DNA of 64,000 nucleotides from Brugia malayi (lineage: Eukaryota > Nematoda > Chromadorea > Rhabditida > Onchocercidae): NCBI RefSeq assembly GCF_000002995.4, contig NW_025062478.1:12520001-12584000 (forward strand). Reading direction: 5' to 3'. The notes below the pieces were generated by a model. It did not search any database. It worked only from the letters and a program-made list of their open reading frames with translations, and was not told the DNA's origin. This document shows positions 39,048 through 55,236 of the stretch, piece after piece; the first letter of the stretch is position 1; the number at the start of each line of letters is the position of its first letter. Both the position numbers and the translations under genes were made by a program.

Positions 39048-40550
39048 CTGGTGTACCAGTTAGTGTCATCGCCGTATAAAACTAATCATTCTAATAAAAT
39101 ATTGAAAATTGGACGAAAAAAAAAAATGGGACAAGAAATATTCGAAATAATTTTCAACTAAAAAAAAAAAAAAAAAAAATTATCAAAATTTTTAAATGAA
39201 AATTGAAAATAAAATAAAAATTATATATATAACTTAGAGAAAGGAAAGGGTTCAACTAAAAAATTTATTAGTCAAAGTAAACAAACATTAATGATAAAAG
39301 AATATTTTAGTATAAATTTTTTTTTTCTTTTTATATAATCTAATGCTAATTTCAATGTTATTTTAAAAATTTGCTATCTTTTGTTTGATTTCGAATAAAA
39401 TTATATAATTTTTGTCTTATGCATATAACAAATGAAAATAGTTTGAAATTTTGACAATTTTCATTGCTAATTTAGTTATTTAATTAAAATTACTGAAAAG
39501 AATGAAATTGTTGTAGAAAATAAATGACAAAATGTTAAGCTAAAAAAAAGAAAACGAAAGAAAAAATAAACTGAAGATAAAGATATACTGTTTACACAGA
39601 TATTATTAAAGGTACCCCAAAATCAAGGTACCATTTATAAATTTCAGGTAATTTAATATTATTTAAACATTTGCTAAAATTATATTTCATCAGTGAAATG
39701 TACTACTACAATATGCATAATTATAGATAGAAATTCAAATTTACTTTCATTAATTCATTTAGAATAAAAATATTCACTGCTCGCTAATTATTATAATAAT
39801 AAAACAAAAATTATAAAATGCATTTTTTCACTGAATCAAATTGCATTAAAATAATTCTTTTTTTTTTTTTCAAAATATTCTTCCTAAACAATTTTTTAGC
39901 ATTTTCTAATAAATTTGAAAAAGGCAAAAAAAAAAAAAAATTTAATTCTTAAATATTTGAAATGAATTTGAAGTTTAAAAAAAATGGAATAAATTAATTT
40001 TCGAAAATTTCGCTTAAATTTGATTAAAATAAGTCAAAATAGTGAATGCATTAATTGCTGAATATAATTTATCAAAGATATGAAATGAGAGAAATAATAT
40101 TGGTTTAGTAACATTGAAATTGTCATCCATCTAATAAAATTTTTATAAAAACCAACTAAATTTTAGGAATTTATATTAAGAATTTCCGGAAATTATAATA
40201 ATTCATATACACTATCAATACTGCAATTGTTTCACAATTAAAATTTAATTCCTTTTCGTATTCACACACATAAACATATAATATAAATGTAGAGAAAGAT
40301 ACAAACATATATATATATTTTTTAATAAATTCAAAATGGTCATTATTTTAATTTTTTTTTTTAATTTTTTAAAAATCTTAATCAATTAATTTATTTTATC
40401 AAATAAAAGGTAGAAATTAAATAAAATAATGATAAATTGAAAAAATAAATTTTACCAGGAGGACGATAAATTTGGAGTGCGGGTCGGGTTGAGGGTCTCT
40501 TGGAACGGCGTTCAGAATGCATTACTATTCCTGTTGTTGTTGTTGTTGTT

Positions 40551-40601
<51 letters not shown>

Positions 40602-40621
40602 ACAGTTACGTTACTTGTCAT
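29127..40621 (-). CDS. MIF4G-domain protein (MIF4GD/SLIP1-CTIF type) with low-complexity N-terminus
   Basis: Exons on the minus strand: 40621-40456, 38070-37972, 36367-36183, 33592-32941, 31944-31799, 31187-31058, 30484-30405, 29679-29572, 29240-29127; 559 residues, phases all agree. The C-terminal 215 residues are an all-helical MIF4G fold. Best landmarks are ENRQAGKAVARIAAQLL, YDLERQCPEQL...LIRDAF and GASGWKLPPEANEYYF at the end, which line up with human MIF4GD/SLIP1 (...FRAAGWKTTPAAHKYYY). That family links mRNA 3' ends or cap complexes to translation. The N-terminal 345 residues are not in human MIF4GD: a Thr run (8-30), a basic conserved-looking motif RRSKRPSTRPALQIYRPPG, then in one 652-base exon runs of His, Gln, Asn, Ser and Gly. 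CTIF also has a long N-terminus before its MIF4G domain, so either may be the orthologue. Function in this animal is inferred. Confidence 0.75.
31515..31797. repeat. TTTA/TTCA tetranucleotide array
   Basis: About 70 tetramers, TTTA with regularly scattered TTCA, CTTA and ACTT variants. It ends directly at the splice donor of the MIF4G exon 31799-31944 and fills most of that intron. The open frame across it (Leu/Tyr/Phe repeats) is a shadow. Confidence 0.95.
32105..32137. repeat. TTAA tetranucleotide repeat
   Basis: About 8 units in an intron of the MIF4G gene. Confidence 0.85.
33050..33535 (-). repeat. Coding homopeptide tracts in the large MIF4G exon
   Basis: Triplet repeats in the coding frame give, in protein order, His runs, Gln runs, mixed His/Tyr, SerGly repeats, Asn/Asp runs, a Gly run of about 12 and a short Gln run. 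Encoding triplets are mixed (for example GGA/GGT/GGC for Gly), which suggests selection on protein rather than pure slippage. The plus-strand Leu/Pro open frame is a shadow. Confidence 0.8.
35143..35200. repeat. TG microsatellite with ATGT lead-in
   Basis: TATG/TGTG units then about 15 TG, in the third MIF4G intron. Confidence 0.9.
36404..37087. repeat. 32-bp minisatellite, about 21 copies
   Basis: Unit reads GATTATAGTTATGCTC followed by TTTTAATTATTATTAT. Copies differ mainly at one site (GCTC or GCTT) and occasional G/A changes; a few are shortened. The two variants alternate in blocks. It lies in the intron of the MIF4G gene between 36368 and 37971. Confidence 0.9.
38527..38626. repeat. 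ATT triplet microsatellite
   Basis: About 33 units with single changes, in the first coding intron of the MIF4G gene. Confidence 0.9.
38973..39049. repeat. TG/TATG microsatellite
   Basis: TATG units lead into about 17 TG and back to TATG, in the first coding intron of the MIF4G gene. Confidence 0.9.
40530..40608 (-). repeat. GTT triplet repeat encoding the Thr run of the MIF4G protein
   Basis: On the coding strand it reads ACA/ACAACA with one ATA (Ile), encoding about 23 Thr near the N-terminus. Nearly pure triplets, so likely length-variable. Confidence 0.85.
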
Positions 40622-40691
40622 TAATTTATTGTTTAAAAAATTTTTTATTTTCTTTCTTTAAAAATTTCCTTTATACCACCAGCCTTCCGCC

Positions 40692-40698
40692 CTGAAAC
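40692..40698 (-). other. TTTCAG acceptor before the MIF4G start
   Basis: Read on the minus strand, GTTTCAG ends at 40692, 70 bases before the ATG, and the bases between hold stops. It is a trans-splice acceptor or the end of a 5' UTR intron whose first exon could lie in the long gene-poor region upstream. Confidence 0.45.
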
Positions 40699-40834
40699 AA
40701 TAAAAAAATGAAAAAGAAAAAAATTATATTATAATTTTTATATTTTGTTTTTTCCTTGGAAATAATTAATTAAAATTATTAATTAAATCGCAAAAATGAT
40801 AAAATCATAAGATAAAAAGTGATAATTACTACTA

Positions 40835-40837
<3 letters not shown>

Positions 40838-40866
<29 letters not shown>
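40838..40866. repeat. AT then AG microsatellite
   Basis: Adjacent short AT and AG runs just upstream of the MIF4G 5' region. Confidence 0.85.
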
Positions 40867-41167
40867 GTAGAATGCTAAAGCAACCAGTGCACCACCGGTA
40901 AATTTCACCAAACAGAAAAACCGGAAACCTCTCTTCGCCTCTCTCCGTTTCTCCTCCTCTTTTACTTTTTTTTGTTTTTTTTAAGAAATTTTTTTCTTTT
41001 TTTGAGGTATGTATTGAAATTAAATTTTGAATTTAATTAATTTTGAATACACACACATACTTTCTGTCTTCTGCTTTTTTCAAGCAATTTATGGTAAGGT
41101 AAATTTGATTATATCAAAAAATTTTTCAAATTCAAATCTACTTTACTATCTTTCTGTTTTTCTTTCA

Positions 41168-41210
41168 CCCTCTCTCTCTCCCTCTCTCTCTCTCTTTCCC
41201 TCTCTTTTAT
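41168..41210. repeat. CT-rich microsatellite
   Basis: CTCTCT runs broken by CCCT; no gene nearby. Confidence 0.8.
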
Positions 41211-41940
41211 TTTTATCATTAATTATAATAAATAGACATCCATCCTATTATCTATTACATTTTCAATTCTTATCCATATCAACAGCCATCATTATCGTTA
41301 TCATTATCATCACCATTATCACTGCCATTATCATTATCATTATTTTTAGTACTTAACACACTGATAAGTGATAATAAAAAAAAAAAAAAAGGTTGAATAA
41401 TCGGATTGAACGATGAAAGAGAGAAAGAAGGAAAAGGAAGGATGTAAGATGTGACAATGAACTTAAAAAAAAAGAAAAAAAAAGCTGAAATCGTTTGATT
41501 GAAAATATGCAAATTATTCGAGAAAAAAAAAGATGAGAGAGAGAGAGAGAAACGAAAGAGAAGAAATTAACAGTGTGATAAAAATCGTTCCTAATTCTTA
41601 GTTTTTTTTTTTTTTTTTTCTTTTTTCCTTGTTTTTAATAGAAATAAGGAAGTATTAAAATTGTCATTCGTATCTTTTTTCTTTTCCCTTATCAGTAAAA
41701 ACTATTTTTTTTTAATATCATTTTCAACAGATAATTTAAATAAAATGATTGAGAAAGATGATAAGAAGAAAAATTTTGTTATGGTTGAAAAGAAAAAAAA
41801 AATTTTGAAAAATAAAATTAACAATATTGGAAAATATTTTGAAAAAAAAAAATGTAAATATTTGCTATAATTAGGAATTTTTTTTTTTTTTTTTGGAGCT
41901 TCTAAAATCTTGGAGAAAAAACGGAAGAAATTAAATTTCT

Positions 41941-41971
<31 letters not shown>

Positions 41972-43004
41972 CAGCTTCTAAAAATCTTGGAGAAAAAAGG
42001 AAAAAAAATCAAAAAAAAAAGAGAGAGAGATGAAATTAATAAAATTAACAAATTTGAAGTAAAACTTTAAATGAATTGAAATGAACTAAAATTGAATAAT
42101 TTATCAGAGTAAATATGTTATGAAGTACAAAATTGAAGTAATTTAAAATGTAAAATATCAAATATATACATTATATTCTTTATTCAAATTATTTCAATAA
42201 ATTATATTCAAATTATTTCAAATATTTCATCTAATCAAATAATTATCATTTATCATTTTTTTTTTGTTCCATGCAATATTTTAATTAAAAATATTTACAA
42301 TTAAATATTCTTTTCTCCACTATATTCTTTTTTTTAAAAAAAAATATATATTTATTATTTGTTTAGTGTTATTTGTCAAATAGTAGTGAATAATTTTTTT
42401 TTTTTTTTTTGCTGCGATTTTCACTTAATATTTATATATTTACTTGAAGAAAAGAAATTTATCATTTATTGATGACATAAGACAAAAATGTTTGCTAAGT
42501 GAAAAAAGAAAGATGAAAAAATGATTTCAGCTAACAAAAATTAAGAAATAAAAAAAAAAGCAACAATTTATATTCTTTTCCCTAGCAGTACTGTAGTTTT
42601 TTCAATTTGTAAAGAATAAAATTAGAAAATATATTGCAAAATTAACAAGTTCAAATAAATTATAAAAATCTTCGATATTTATGTATATATATATTTTTTT
42701 TTAATTTTGAAAAAGAGCAAAAAAAAAAAAAAGGAAAATTTTTCCTGCTATGAAAGTGTTATTGATTTAAATGGGAAAAAAAGAGGAAAAAAAAAAAGCC
42801 AAAAAGAGAAGAGAAAAAGAAATATTTGCAAAAAGAAATTAGAAATTAATTAAAATGATACAAATTAATTTTAAACTTTTTTTTTTACCACTCCAAACAA
42901 ACTGATTTACATAAAAACAAAAAAACAAAAAAGTGGCAATAGCAAGAATAGCAATTTTTAGTTAACAATAGCAAATACGGTAGGCATTAAATGGTAACAA
43001 TAAC

Positions 43005-43190
43005 AATAACAATTGACAATAATAGTAATTAATGACAACATAATAATAATAATAATAACAGTAGTAGTAAATAATAATAGCGATGATGATAATAGTAATA
43101 ATAATAATGGATAACAATAGTGATAATGATTAACAACAATAAAAATAATAATAATAATAATGCCAGTAATGATAATAATACAATAATTTT
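43005..43190. repeat. AAT/AAC/GAT triplet-rich tract
   Basis: Degenerate trinucleotide repeats (AATAAT, AACAAT, GATAAT) over nearly 190 bases; similar tracts recur at 47606-47690. Confidence 0.75.
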
Positions 43191-46100
43191 AAAATAAAAA
43201 AGTATGAAATGATTTCGACTGAGTAATACGAACCGTTATTACTTAATTAATTAAAATGATACAAATTAATTATCATCATCATTAACATCATTATCATTAA
43301 GATCATTATATAATTATCATCATCATTAACATTACTGTCATTACCGATGTTATTATGGCCATCAATGAACAGCGTTATATTAATTAATATTAGTTTAATA
43401 AATGTTTAGACATTATCTCGACTTTATTAGTGGTATTTAAATAAAAATATTTGAATAAAAAGACAGAAAAAGCGGATGAATGAGAATGAAAAAGAAGTAA
43501 ACAAATTAAAATGTTTTAAATAATTTCTTTAATGCTTGTGATTAAATATTTTCATGAGATTATTACTGATTGTTGAATAATTGATCAGTTCTAATCAGTA
43601 CTTATCTCCTATTATCATCTCATAATTACTGCAATTAAAATATCACTTTACAAAATTTATATAAATGATCAGTTGTACGTGTGTGATATGTTTTAATGCA
43701 ACTCTGATATGATTAGTGCAATATCAAACTGATTAAATAAACTGATTAAAATGATAAGAAATAAGTTATGATTTAAATAAAATATCAAATGAGGAAGATT
43801 AAAATTTTATGTATTATTATTATTCCATTCTTTTCTTCATCACATCTAAATTTACATAAACTATTTATTTCAGTTTGTGAAATGTTCACGTGTTATAACT
43901 AAATTTTGTCGATTTTTTTAATAAATTAAAAGCGAAGTTTTCCAAATAACATATTTTCCACAGTGTTTTTCAATGATGAAAATAATCATTTGAATAATTT
44001 AGAAGAATTTTTCAACAATACTAATAAATGTTGAACAAAAAAAGGCTTAAAATTTTATCAAAAAATTCAAAATATTTTGCAAAAATGATGGCAAAAGTAT
44101 GGATGAAATAATATTTGCATATTTATGTAGAGCAATAATTTGTAATTAAATAATTTTTCAATTTAATTAAGAATTATGAGAAAATTTAATGAGTGATATC
44201 TTTTATCAAACAAAAACTAATGACATCATATATTTATTAGTATAAAAATGACGATCTCGATTTGTCGAAAAAAATTGAAAAATTTTTCTATGAAAGAAAT
44301 AACAAAAGAACTGATAAATTCACAGATTAAAAAATAATTTCACGTAAACATAAATAACAATCGTAAACATAAAAAAAAATATAATTTTAAAAAAAAGTAA
44401 ACATTAAAAAAAAAAAAAGAAGTGCAATTAACGACGGATCAATGATTATTCATTATATTATGATAAAAGAAATTTTTCTTGACAAAAACTAATATTAGCA
44501 AATTTTAACTAATCAGTTATTTTCTTAATTATCTGCTGCTAAAATCTATTCTTTTTATAGATTTCAAATTAAAAATAATTTTTAATAACATAAAAAACAT
44601 TATAAGAATTCAGCAGTTTTTACTAATTTTATTAAAATAAAGTATCATGTAAAAATTTATTTAATTCTCCCCAATATTATTAATAGCTTATTATTACATA
44701 CTCATCATAATTAAAGCTAATTAAGTTTAATAAATTAGATGTGATAAGCATAATTGATAAATCCAAATAAAATATCTCAAAGATCTCGAAAAAAAATGAA
44801 CAAACAAAGAAACAAGGAGAAGCATATTTTTCAATTGATCAATTGATGAAATATTTAATTGAAAAAAGAAAGAATGAAAAAGAAAGTAAAAAAATCAAAA
44901 ATTAAATGAAGTAAAATTAAATTTTATTACCTTATATCATATAAAGACGGAACAAAAAAAGGAAAGAAAATGTTTAAATTAAATGAAATTGATAAATAAT
45001 TTTAAACATTCATAAATTCGTTTCTTTTTTAAAAAGCAAAAATCATTGGAATCAATAATCGTTGTGAAAATGAATTCGTTTTCTGTTGCATCTTTTTTTT
45101 TTTTTTTAAAAAAAAAAAAAGGAAAAAAAGATAATAAAAAAGAAAAATGAAAAAATTTGAAAGTAAGAAGAAAAAAATGACAAAATGCAGATTGAAATTT
45201 TAAATCATTTTTCAATCAATTTTCACTTTTGCAATAATTTTGTTCTTTCTTTTCTAACCATCTTTACTCCAACAATTTCCTTCCTTTCCTTCCTACCTAT
45301 TATCCTTCATTTCATTGCTATTTTAAAATTTAAAAATTTTTAAATTTCAAATTGATTCAATGCACTTCATATTTTGATAATGAAATTTGTACATTTCATT
45401 GGTACTACCATTCAAAATTTATTGATATTGTATGTGTATAAAATAGTTTTTTCTTTTTTTAAAATTATAATTTAATTAAGTTGTTATCATAAATTATCAA
45501 TTAAAAAATCATTTATAAAATAATACATGAAAAAACTTTTTTAGTAGCAAAACAACCAATTCAAAATTAAATCATCGAAAATAATAAAATTTAAATTTTC
45601 AATTAATGGATTGTAAATTATTAATGAAATTATGTAATAAATTGAAATAAAAATTTCTTTCGAAAACATTTTTTAAATACTTTTTTTTTTGATAAAACAC
45701 ATATTATTAATAAAAATTTTATTAATTTACAATTTTACAAGAAACAGCGAATGCAAAAATTGATTGATAAACTCGAAAAAATGATGCTTAATAGCAAAGA
45801 GAAATGTATATTATTTAAAATTTTAGAAGTTAGAAAGAGAACAATGAATTCATTTAAAATGGATGTAATAAACTCTCGACAAATGTAATCTATAAATTGT
45901 TTTTTTTAGATTCTAATTATAGCTATCTTTCATTTTAGAGAAGATGAAATTACACTCGAGACATTTTTTTAAGCAAAATCACAAAAATTATAAATTTTAC
46001 AATTGTTTTTTTTTTTTTTTTTAATTACTTTAATAACTGTGAAGGTTAAAGTTAACAAAAAAAGTATGACAAACTTTTTTTTTTTTTTTGAAAAAAAATT

Positions 46101-47285
46101 GTACTAAACAAACGAATTAAATCTAACTATGTAGGAAGGAACAAAAAATTGGAATAAAATAATTTAATAGACGGAATTTTTAAATACATTAATAAAAGCT
46201 AAGAGAAAGAAATATAGTAGAAATAAGTTATATTTTATTTGATCTAATAATAAAATATAATCAATCTAATTGTGTATAATATCTGATTTAGTCTAATATA
46301 AAATACAATCTGTACGATTACAAAAAAAAAAAAAAAAAATTAAATCAACCATTTCAAAATTTATGAATTATTAGCTAATATTAATTATAAATTAATCTAG
46401 TATTGGATAAATTTTAAAAGGAATACATTAATATAACGAATTATTAAATTATTTTTTCTTTCGTTTTGACATCAAATTATATTAGTAAATTATTTCAGTA
46501 AATTCACTAAACTATTTCATTCAATTATGATTTAAAATATCATAAAATTAAAACAGGTTTAAATAAATTTATAATTAAATCCTTTAAAGTAACAGAAGGG
46601 GAAAATTTATAAAACAATTTCTTCCACCAATGCTATCAATAAAAAATGAAATTTAATGAGTTGTTTCTAATTTGAGATAATTTTCATTTGTGTTCAAATT
46701 TAGAAATCATTTGTCTGATAATAATTAATGGTGGATTGAGCTAACTAAGCTAACTAAGCTAATTAATTTTATGCATATACAATTTTTACAATGTTAGCAT
46801 CAATTCAACTAGCAGTCATTTCGTTTTTTTTTTTTTGTTTTTAAATTGTGAATGATATTATTTTACACATCTGTTATACGTGAAATATTATGGAAAATGC
46901 AATATATATTTCAATCATAAATATAAATTTTTAATGTTTTCCTAAATTTTAGTGAGATGCAATTATCCCAAAAAAAAAAAAAAAAAAATAATTTAAAATT
47001 TTCTTCTTTTTTTTTGTTTATTTTTTCTATTATTTCATTCTAAGGTAGAAAGTCATGAATAGATGAGATATAAAAATTTAACACATTCTAAATTAACAGA
47101 GCATTTATTTGAATTTGTGTAATTTTGGTTTAAAATTGAAAATTGAAAAATAAAAATGAACAACTGTTCGAGGTGATAATATAAACAAAAAAGAGAGAAA
47201 AAAAAAAAAGGGAAGAGATGAAGTTTTCAGAAGTTAGAACAAACTTGAAATTAGTCATCAAGAGAATCTGTCTGTTTAAAAAACA

Positions 47286-47318
47286 GGACGGAGGGAGAGA
47301 GAGAGAGAGAGGGAGAGA
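47286..47318. repeat. GA microsatellite
   Basis: GAGAGAG run with GGGA ends. Confidence 0.85.
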
Positions 47319-47605
47319 AGTGATGAAAAAAAATGGTTCGTTGAAAAGTGAACAATCAATATCAATCAAAATTAGAATGATATAAGTTGGATTATTCTAA
47401 AAAAAGAGAAAAAAAGAGAGCCATTTTGAAATGAAAGATAGAAATGCCAGTAAGATAGTATAATGATTAAACAAGTTTGATAGGTATTTTAGAAATTTCT
47501 CGAAAAAAAAAAAAAAAAACCAGCAATATCATTTGCTAAATCTTTCACACATATATGTCATTCCAACTGTAAGATGAATGAATTTCAAAGTATGAAATAA
47601 TATTA

Positions 47606-47690
47606 GCAATAATAATAATAATAATAACAATTAGTAATAATAATAGTAATAATAATAGTAATAACATAGTAATAATTAATAATAATTTAG
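47606..47690. repeat. AAT triplet repeat
   Basis: Imperfect AAT units with AGT and AAC changes. Confidence 0.8.
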
Positions 47691-49354
47691 ATTGATAATA
47701 AATGAAAATTCTGATCAAAATTCTGATAAAATTTCAAAATGAAATAAAAAGTTTAGAAATGTTAAGCAAAAATTATGGTAAAGAAATGATGAAAATTTCG
47801 AATAAAATCATTGATTGAAAGAAGAGGTTAAGATGAAACTGTTTGATTTAAAGTGCTTTAGAAATGAATTAATGGAACTGAAACTAAGAGAGTAATTTCG
47901 TAAAGTGAAATTGATAATTAAAATGGAATACAGACGGATGAAATTTGGCGGAAATTAAAATTAGAATTAAGAGTTGTAGCAGTATTAATTATTCAGAATT
48001 TATAAATTAAATGATGCTTATAAATTAGTCCACTGATAATTAAATGTACAGAGTTTTATTTTCTTTATTAATTAGAGCAATCTTGAAAGCGAAACGGAAA
48101 ATTGATTCGAACAATTCAAATTTGGTTTAAACGGTAATTCATCATTTGAAATGATCATTAAATCAATATATATTAAATCAAATTCGGTTTATTAAACTGG
48201 GTTATGAATTCACAAATGGAATAATTTAGTTCGTTATAGTCTGAGAATTTTCCAATAGTAAAAAAAAAAAAAAAATAGAAATAAATAAAACAATAAGTTA
48301 TTGAAATGATGTGTAAATAAGATTGAAGAGAGAATTAAATATGAATAGATAGCATATTTAGTGAGAATTTTAACAAGATTCTGCTATTCGACAGTTGTGT
48401 GTTGTTTGTTGATAAATTATTGATTGCTAGCATTGGTTCTCATTAATTGATAACCTCTGATAATTAAATGATAATTAAATTCATTTTGACAAACTTAATT
48501 TTATCAGTAATCAGTAATGATAGAAGTTGTATGACTGTTTCATTCATTATTTTTCATTATTCATTAAGATAAAATATCATTTTTGAATGCTATATCCATC
48601 CATCCTGTATTTCATTACAAACAATTTTACAAGAAAAATTTCTTGAAAAGTTTATCGATTAGGAATAATTACTATTCGATAAGAAATTCGTTATCGCTTT
48701 AACATTTAGCTTTCTGCTTGTTAGAACTTTTCTCTTTATATTCTTATCAAATTGCAAATATTAACAAGATGAGAAAGAATGACAGTAATTTAAATGATCA
48801 TAATGTTCAAGCATTTTGATTTAAAATATTCAACAAATCCAATCATTCACATCTGATCATTTCTTTTTTCATTCAAATTAAATTTAACTTTTTCAATAAA
48901 ACAAAGGAATTGATGAAAGAAGCTAATAGAAATATAAATATTCACAGAAGTAAAATATAAATTAGAAATATTAATAGAAAGAAAATATAAAATTAAAAAT
49001 ATGTACCTAATATAATAATAAAATATCAAATAAGAATATAAAATAGGAAATCGATAGAGTCAATGAAAATTTTGTGGTGACAGTCTAATCAAATCCATAT
49101 GAACATCACTTTATCAGTAGGGAATTATTTGTGGTTGCAACAAGTTACTGATAATTATTACAATGGAAACTAGAGATTAACAGAAAAAAAGAAAACAAAG
49201 AAAAGCGATGTAAAAAACAATAATTATTCAGTAAGTTGACGCTGTATCACATGATCGTGATTATAATGATAGTGATAATGATGGTGATAATGTTGATGGC
49301 AATAATAATAATGGCACTATTAATTAAAAAAGAGCGTAAAATGATGACATGAAA

Positions 49355-49484
49355 TTATTATTTATTATTATTGCTATTATCATTATTATTACTAGTATTA
49401 TTAATATTATTATTATCATTATTGTTATTATTATTATTGTTATTATTATCGATATTGTTATTATTATTATTATTATTATCACTA

Positions 49485-49557
<73 letters not shown>

Positions 49558-49627
49558 CACTATTGTTATTATTATTGTTATTATTATCATTATTATCATT
49601 ATTATTATTATTATTATTATTATCACT
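49355..49627. repeat. ATT triplet array, about 90 units
   Basis: Core of uninterrupted ATT around 49488-49556 flanked by units with ATC, ATTG and ACT changes. All six frames are open or nearly so (poly-Ile, Asn, Leu), which explains several overlapping open frames that are not genes. Confidence 0.95.
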
Positions 49628-50185
49628 AGCAATAGCGAATATTTCAAAGTCGTTACTCATTTTTAATGGAAAAGATAGATAAATAAATAAAATGATAAAA
49701 GATAAGTAACGAGAGAGCTATGAATAGGAATAGAAAAAAGGGAAAGGAAGTAGCGATAAAAGAGAGAGAAAGAGATAGAAGAGGAAGCAGAGAGTAAGAA
49801 GTAAGGAAATATAGTATTTGCAATGGTTGCTCCATTCGATTAACATCTATACATAATTCCAAATGTCAATATTTCTCCATATCATTATCATTGTTATCAT
49901 TAACATTATCATTACTACTATCACTAACATAATCATGATAATTATTATCATTAATGTGACATTTCGATAAAATTTAAATGGCATTACTCAATATGATAAT
50001 TGCTTTCCATTTAATGCAACAAAGAAATATATTACGAGTTTATGTGAAATAAGTGGAAAAGTATGACATTCTCGAGATGACAATAGAGATGAATTATACT
50101 GCAATGTAACCGTAAACACTTCTCCAAGTAGACCGGAGGAATTCTCTCACGATGGTTGATGATGGCAATAGTGCCACCAAATTGA

Positions 50186-50206
50186 CACACACACACACAC
50201 ATATAC
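50186..50206. repeat. CA microsatellite
   Basis: About 10 CA units, followed at 50220-50245 by mixed ATGT/CACA. Confidence 0.85.
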
Positions 50207-50773
50207 GAAGACTCACATATGTATGTATGACATACACACATACAGACATATTGAAACAGGCAATACTAGTTGCTTACTTTCCGGTGACAAGAATTCGATA
50301 ATTTTCTTCTTTAAAAACATCGTTAATGATAATATATTGTGGTGATTCATGTGTCATCGATATTTGATACTAAGAAACTGGAGTAAGATTGGATTGAATT
50401 GGGATTAATATTGAATGGTGTGGTGTGTGGGAAGAAGGAAAAGTTGTATTTTCTATTTTTTCACTCATGATTTAAAAGATATCATGATAACTTTATGTAT
50501 CATTATCATCATCATCATTGTTATCTTGGTCATATTCGTCATCGGAGAGGAAGTAAACATTCAGAATATTGTAATATTAGCGAATGTTATTATTCATACA
50601 AGTCTTATTACATTCTCGAAATGCTCAAATAATGAATTCTAATAATTTTCCAAAAAGGAGAAAAAAGCAATGAGAATTTATTAAATTATTAATTCTTTGA
50701 TTTATTTCAAATTTTTTGAACTACTGTAAGTTGAAAAAAGCATTATATGAAATTTAAGATTTTATTAAATTTC

Positions 50774-53295
<2,522 letters not shown>

Positions 53296-55236
53296 TACTT
53301 AAATAGTGATACTAATAATGCAATATTAGCATTAATATAGATGAAGAGAAGAGAAATGTATTTAAATAGAGGGAAAAGGAATGCTTAAATAAGTGTTGAA
53401 TGTCAATATGTCAAACTTTTAATAATTAATAATGATTAGAGTAATTTAAAAATTATTCGTGCAAGAGAAAGACTTGGCTGATTTCAAAGTTATGATTAAA
53501 AATAATTGAATATTGAAATTTAAAAAACTTCAATATTGTGTTGTGAATTTTTTAGCTGATAAAAAGAAGGGAAAATGAGTGTTAACAATCCAAAATTTTA
53601 TGATGAATTTAGATCAAAAAATATAAAAAATGAATTGGTGGCTTTTTTTTCATTTGTAGAAAATAGCAATTGATAATATCAGTAATGATTTCTACTAGAA
53701 TAATTTTGTAAATGTATTCAATTCAAAAATATCACATCTAAATAGTAATTATTAATTGCTTAACGATTACAGTCCGTTATAATAATAATAATAATTATGT
53801 TTGAACGATGGTTATTAAAAAAAAAAAGAAAAGAAATTGTATGCGATGATTACATTCATTAAATAATTACAAATTAAAAAAAAAGAATATTTTTTACATT
53901 ATAAATTAGATTATAATCATTAAGATGAGATACTATTTGTTCCTTTTATTTTAATAAAAAGTAATTACATTAAATATGGAAAAATCATGTGTAGACTAAT
54001 TCATGAATAAAAAGTATTATCCATCAAGAAGATTTATCCTATAAAAATGAAAAGGCCAATATTTTGGGATTACTTACCTATCATAATACTTTTTTGGAAT
54101 CTATAAAGAAGCATGGAACAACTGTGATCGAAGACTAATAAAATGAAATCAAATTAAAACGAATGAATATATTTCGGAAGATTGATCTGGACAGTTGTCC
54201 ATTTGATAAAATTTTTTCTTTCCTTTTTTTTAGACAGAATTTATTTCATCGGAAAATTCTTATCTCAATAAATGGCATCAATTTTTTGCAAAGAAAAAAG
54301 ACAAAAAGTCGAAGACTAATAAAAAATGAAAATTGCTTCTGCGCTAATAAAATTATTGATTCGTAACTCAAATTCATCTCAAGATTTCATTTTATATAAA
54401 ATTTTAAACATATTAACTTATCTGCTTGCAATTTCAATCTCAATTATCCAACAATTACTCAACAAATGTATGTCTTACAACATACCAATAAGAAATTAGC
54501 ACATTTTATTGCAGTTGGAAAAACTTGACAGTATGCTAACGTTCGATATCTTAAGATATTTGTAATAATAATTCGTTAAATTTAAATGAATGAATGAAAT
54601 TTATTTCTTCATATTACACTTGATATATTCTCAGAAAAATTTTCATATTTATTAATTTAGAAGCGTAACAGATCAATAAATTCATAAAATAAACAATATT
54701 TGATTTCATTGTCAATACGTTTCACAGAAAACAAAATCGATCAATTGAAATAAGGATAAATGAATTTATTTATACAACCTAACGGTTCCACTTTTTTTAA
54801 TATCTTGTTTAAAAAAAAAAACTAAATAAATAACCCTGAAAAATTTTTCCAAATCATATATATATATGTTAATAATTGTATTTTATGCACTAAATGAGGA
54901 ATGAATTCGAAAAACAAAAGAGAGATAAAAGACAAACGAGACAAAAGAGAAATGTTTAGTAAAAAACATGAATAAATATTGAAGTAATCAATTTGAAATA
55001 TTCGAATACAAATATTGAAATATTTTTAAATCAAAATAAAAAATATTCGACAACAAATTCTTTTAAATAAGCAAAATTTCTTGTAATAATAGCACTAGTG
55101 TGTTAAATTTGAATCATAAAAACCAAAATAGCATCATATTTGATAGAAAAAAATAACAATGTAAATGATAAAAGCAAATTCCTTCTCATCTTAAATCCTT
55201 CTATTATAATTGCCATATATGATTCTTTCGTCTTCC

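Noticed and set aside
49324..49682. Long open frames of about 100 codons in several frames on both strands
   Set aside because: They are poly-Ile, Asn or Leu from an ATT triplet array with no start context or splice signals.
50032..50241. A 69-codon minus-strand open frame in a GC-richer patch
   Set aside because: Its first third is CA repeat; no splice borders, no recognisable family. Kept only as a note in the gene-poor region.
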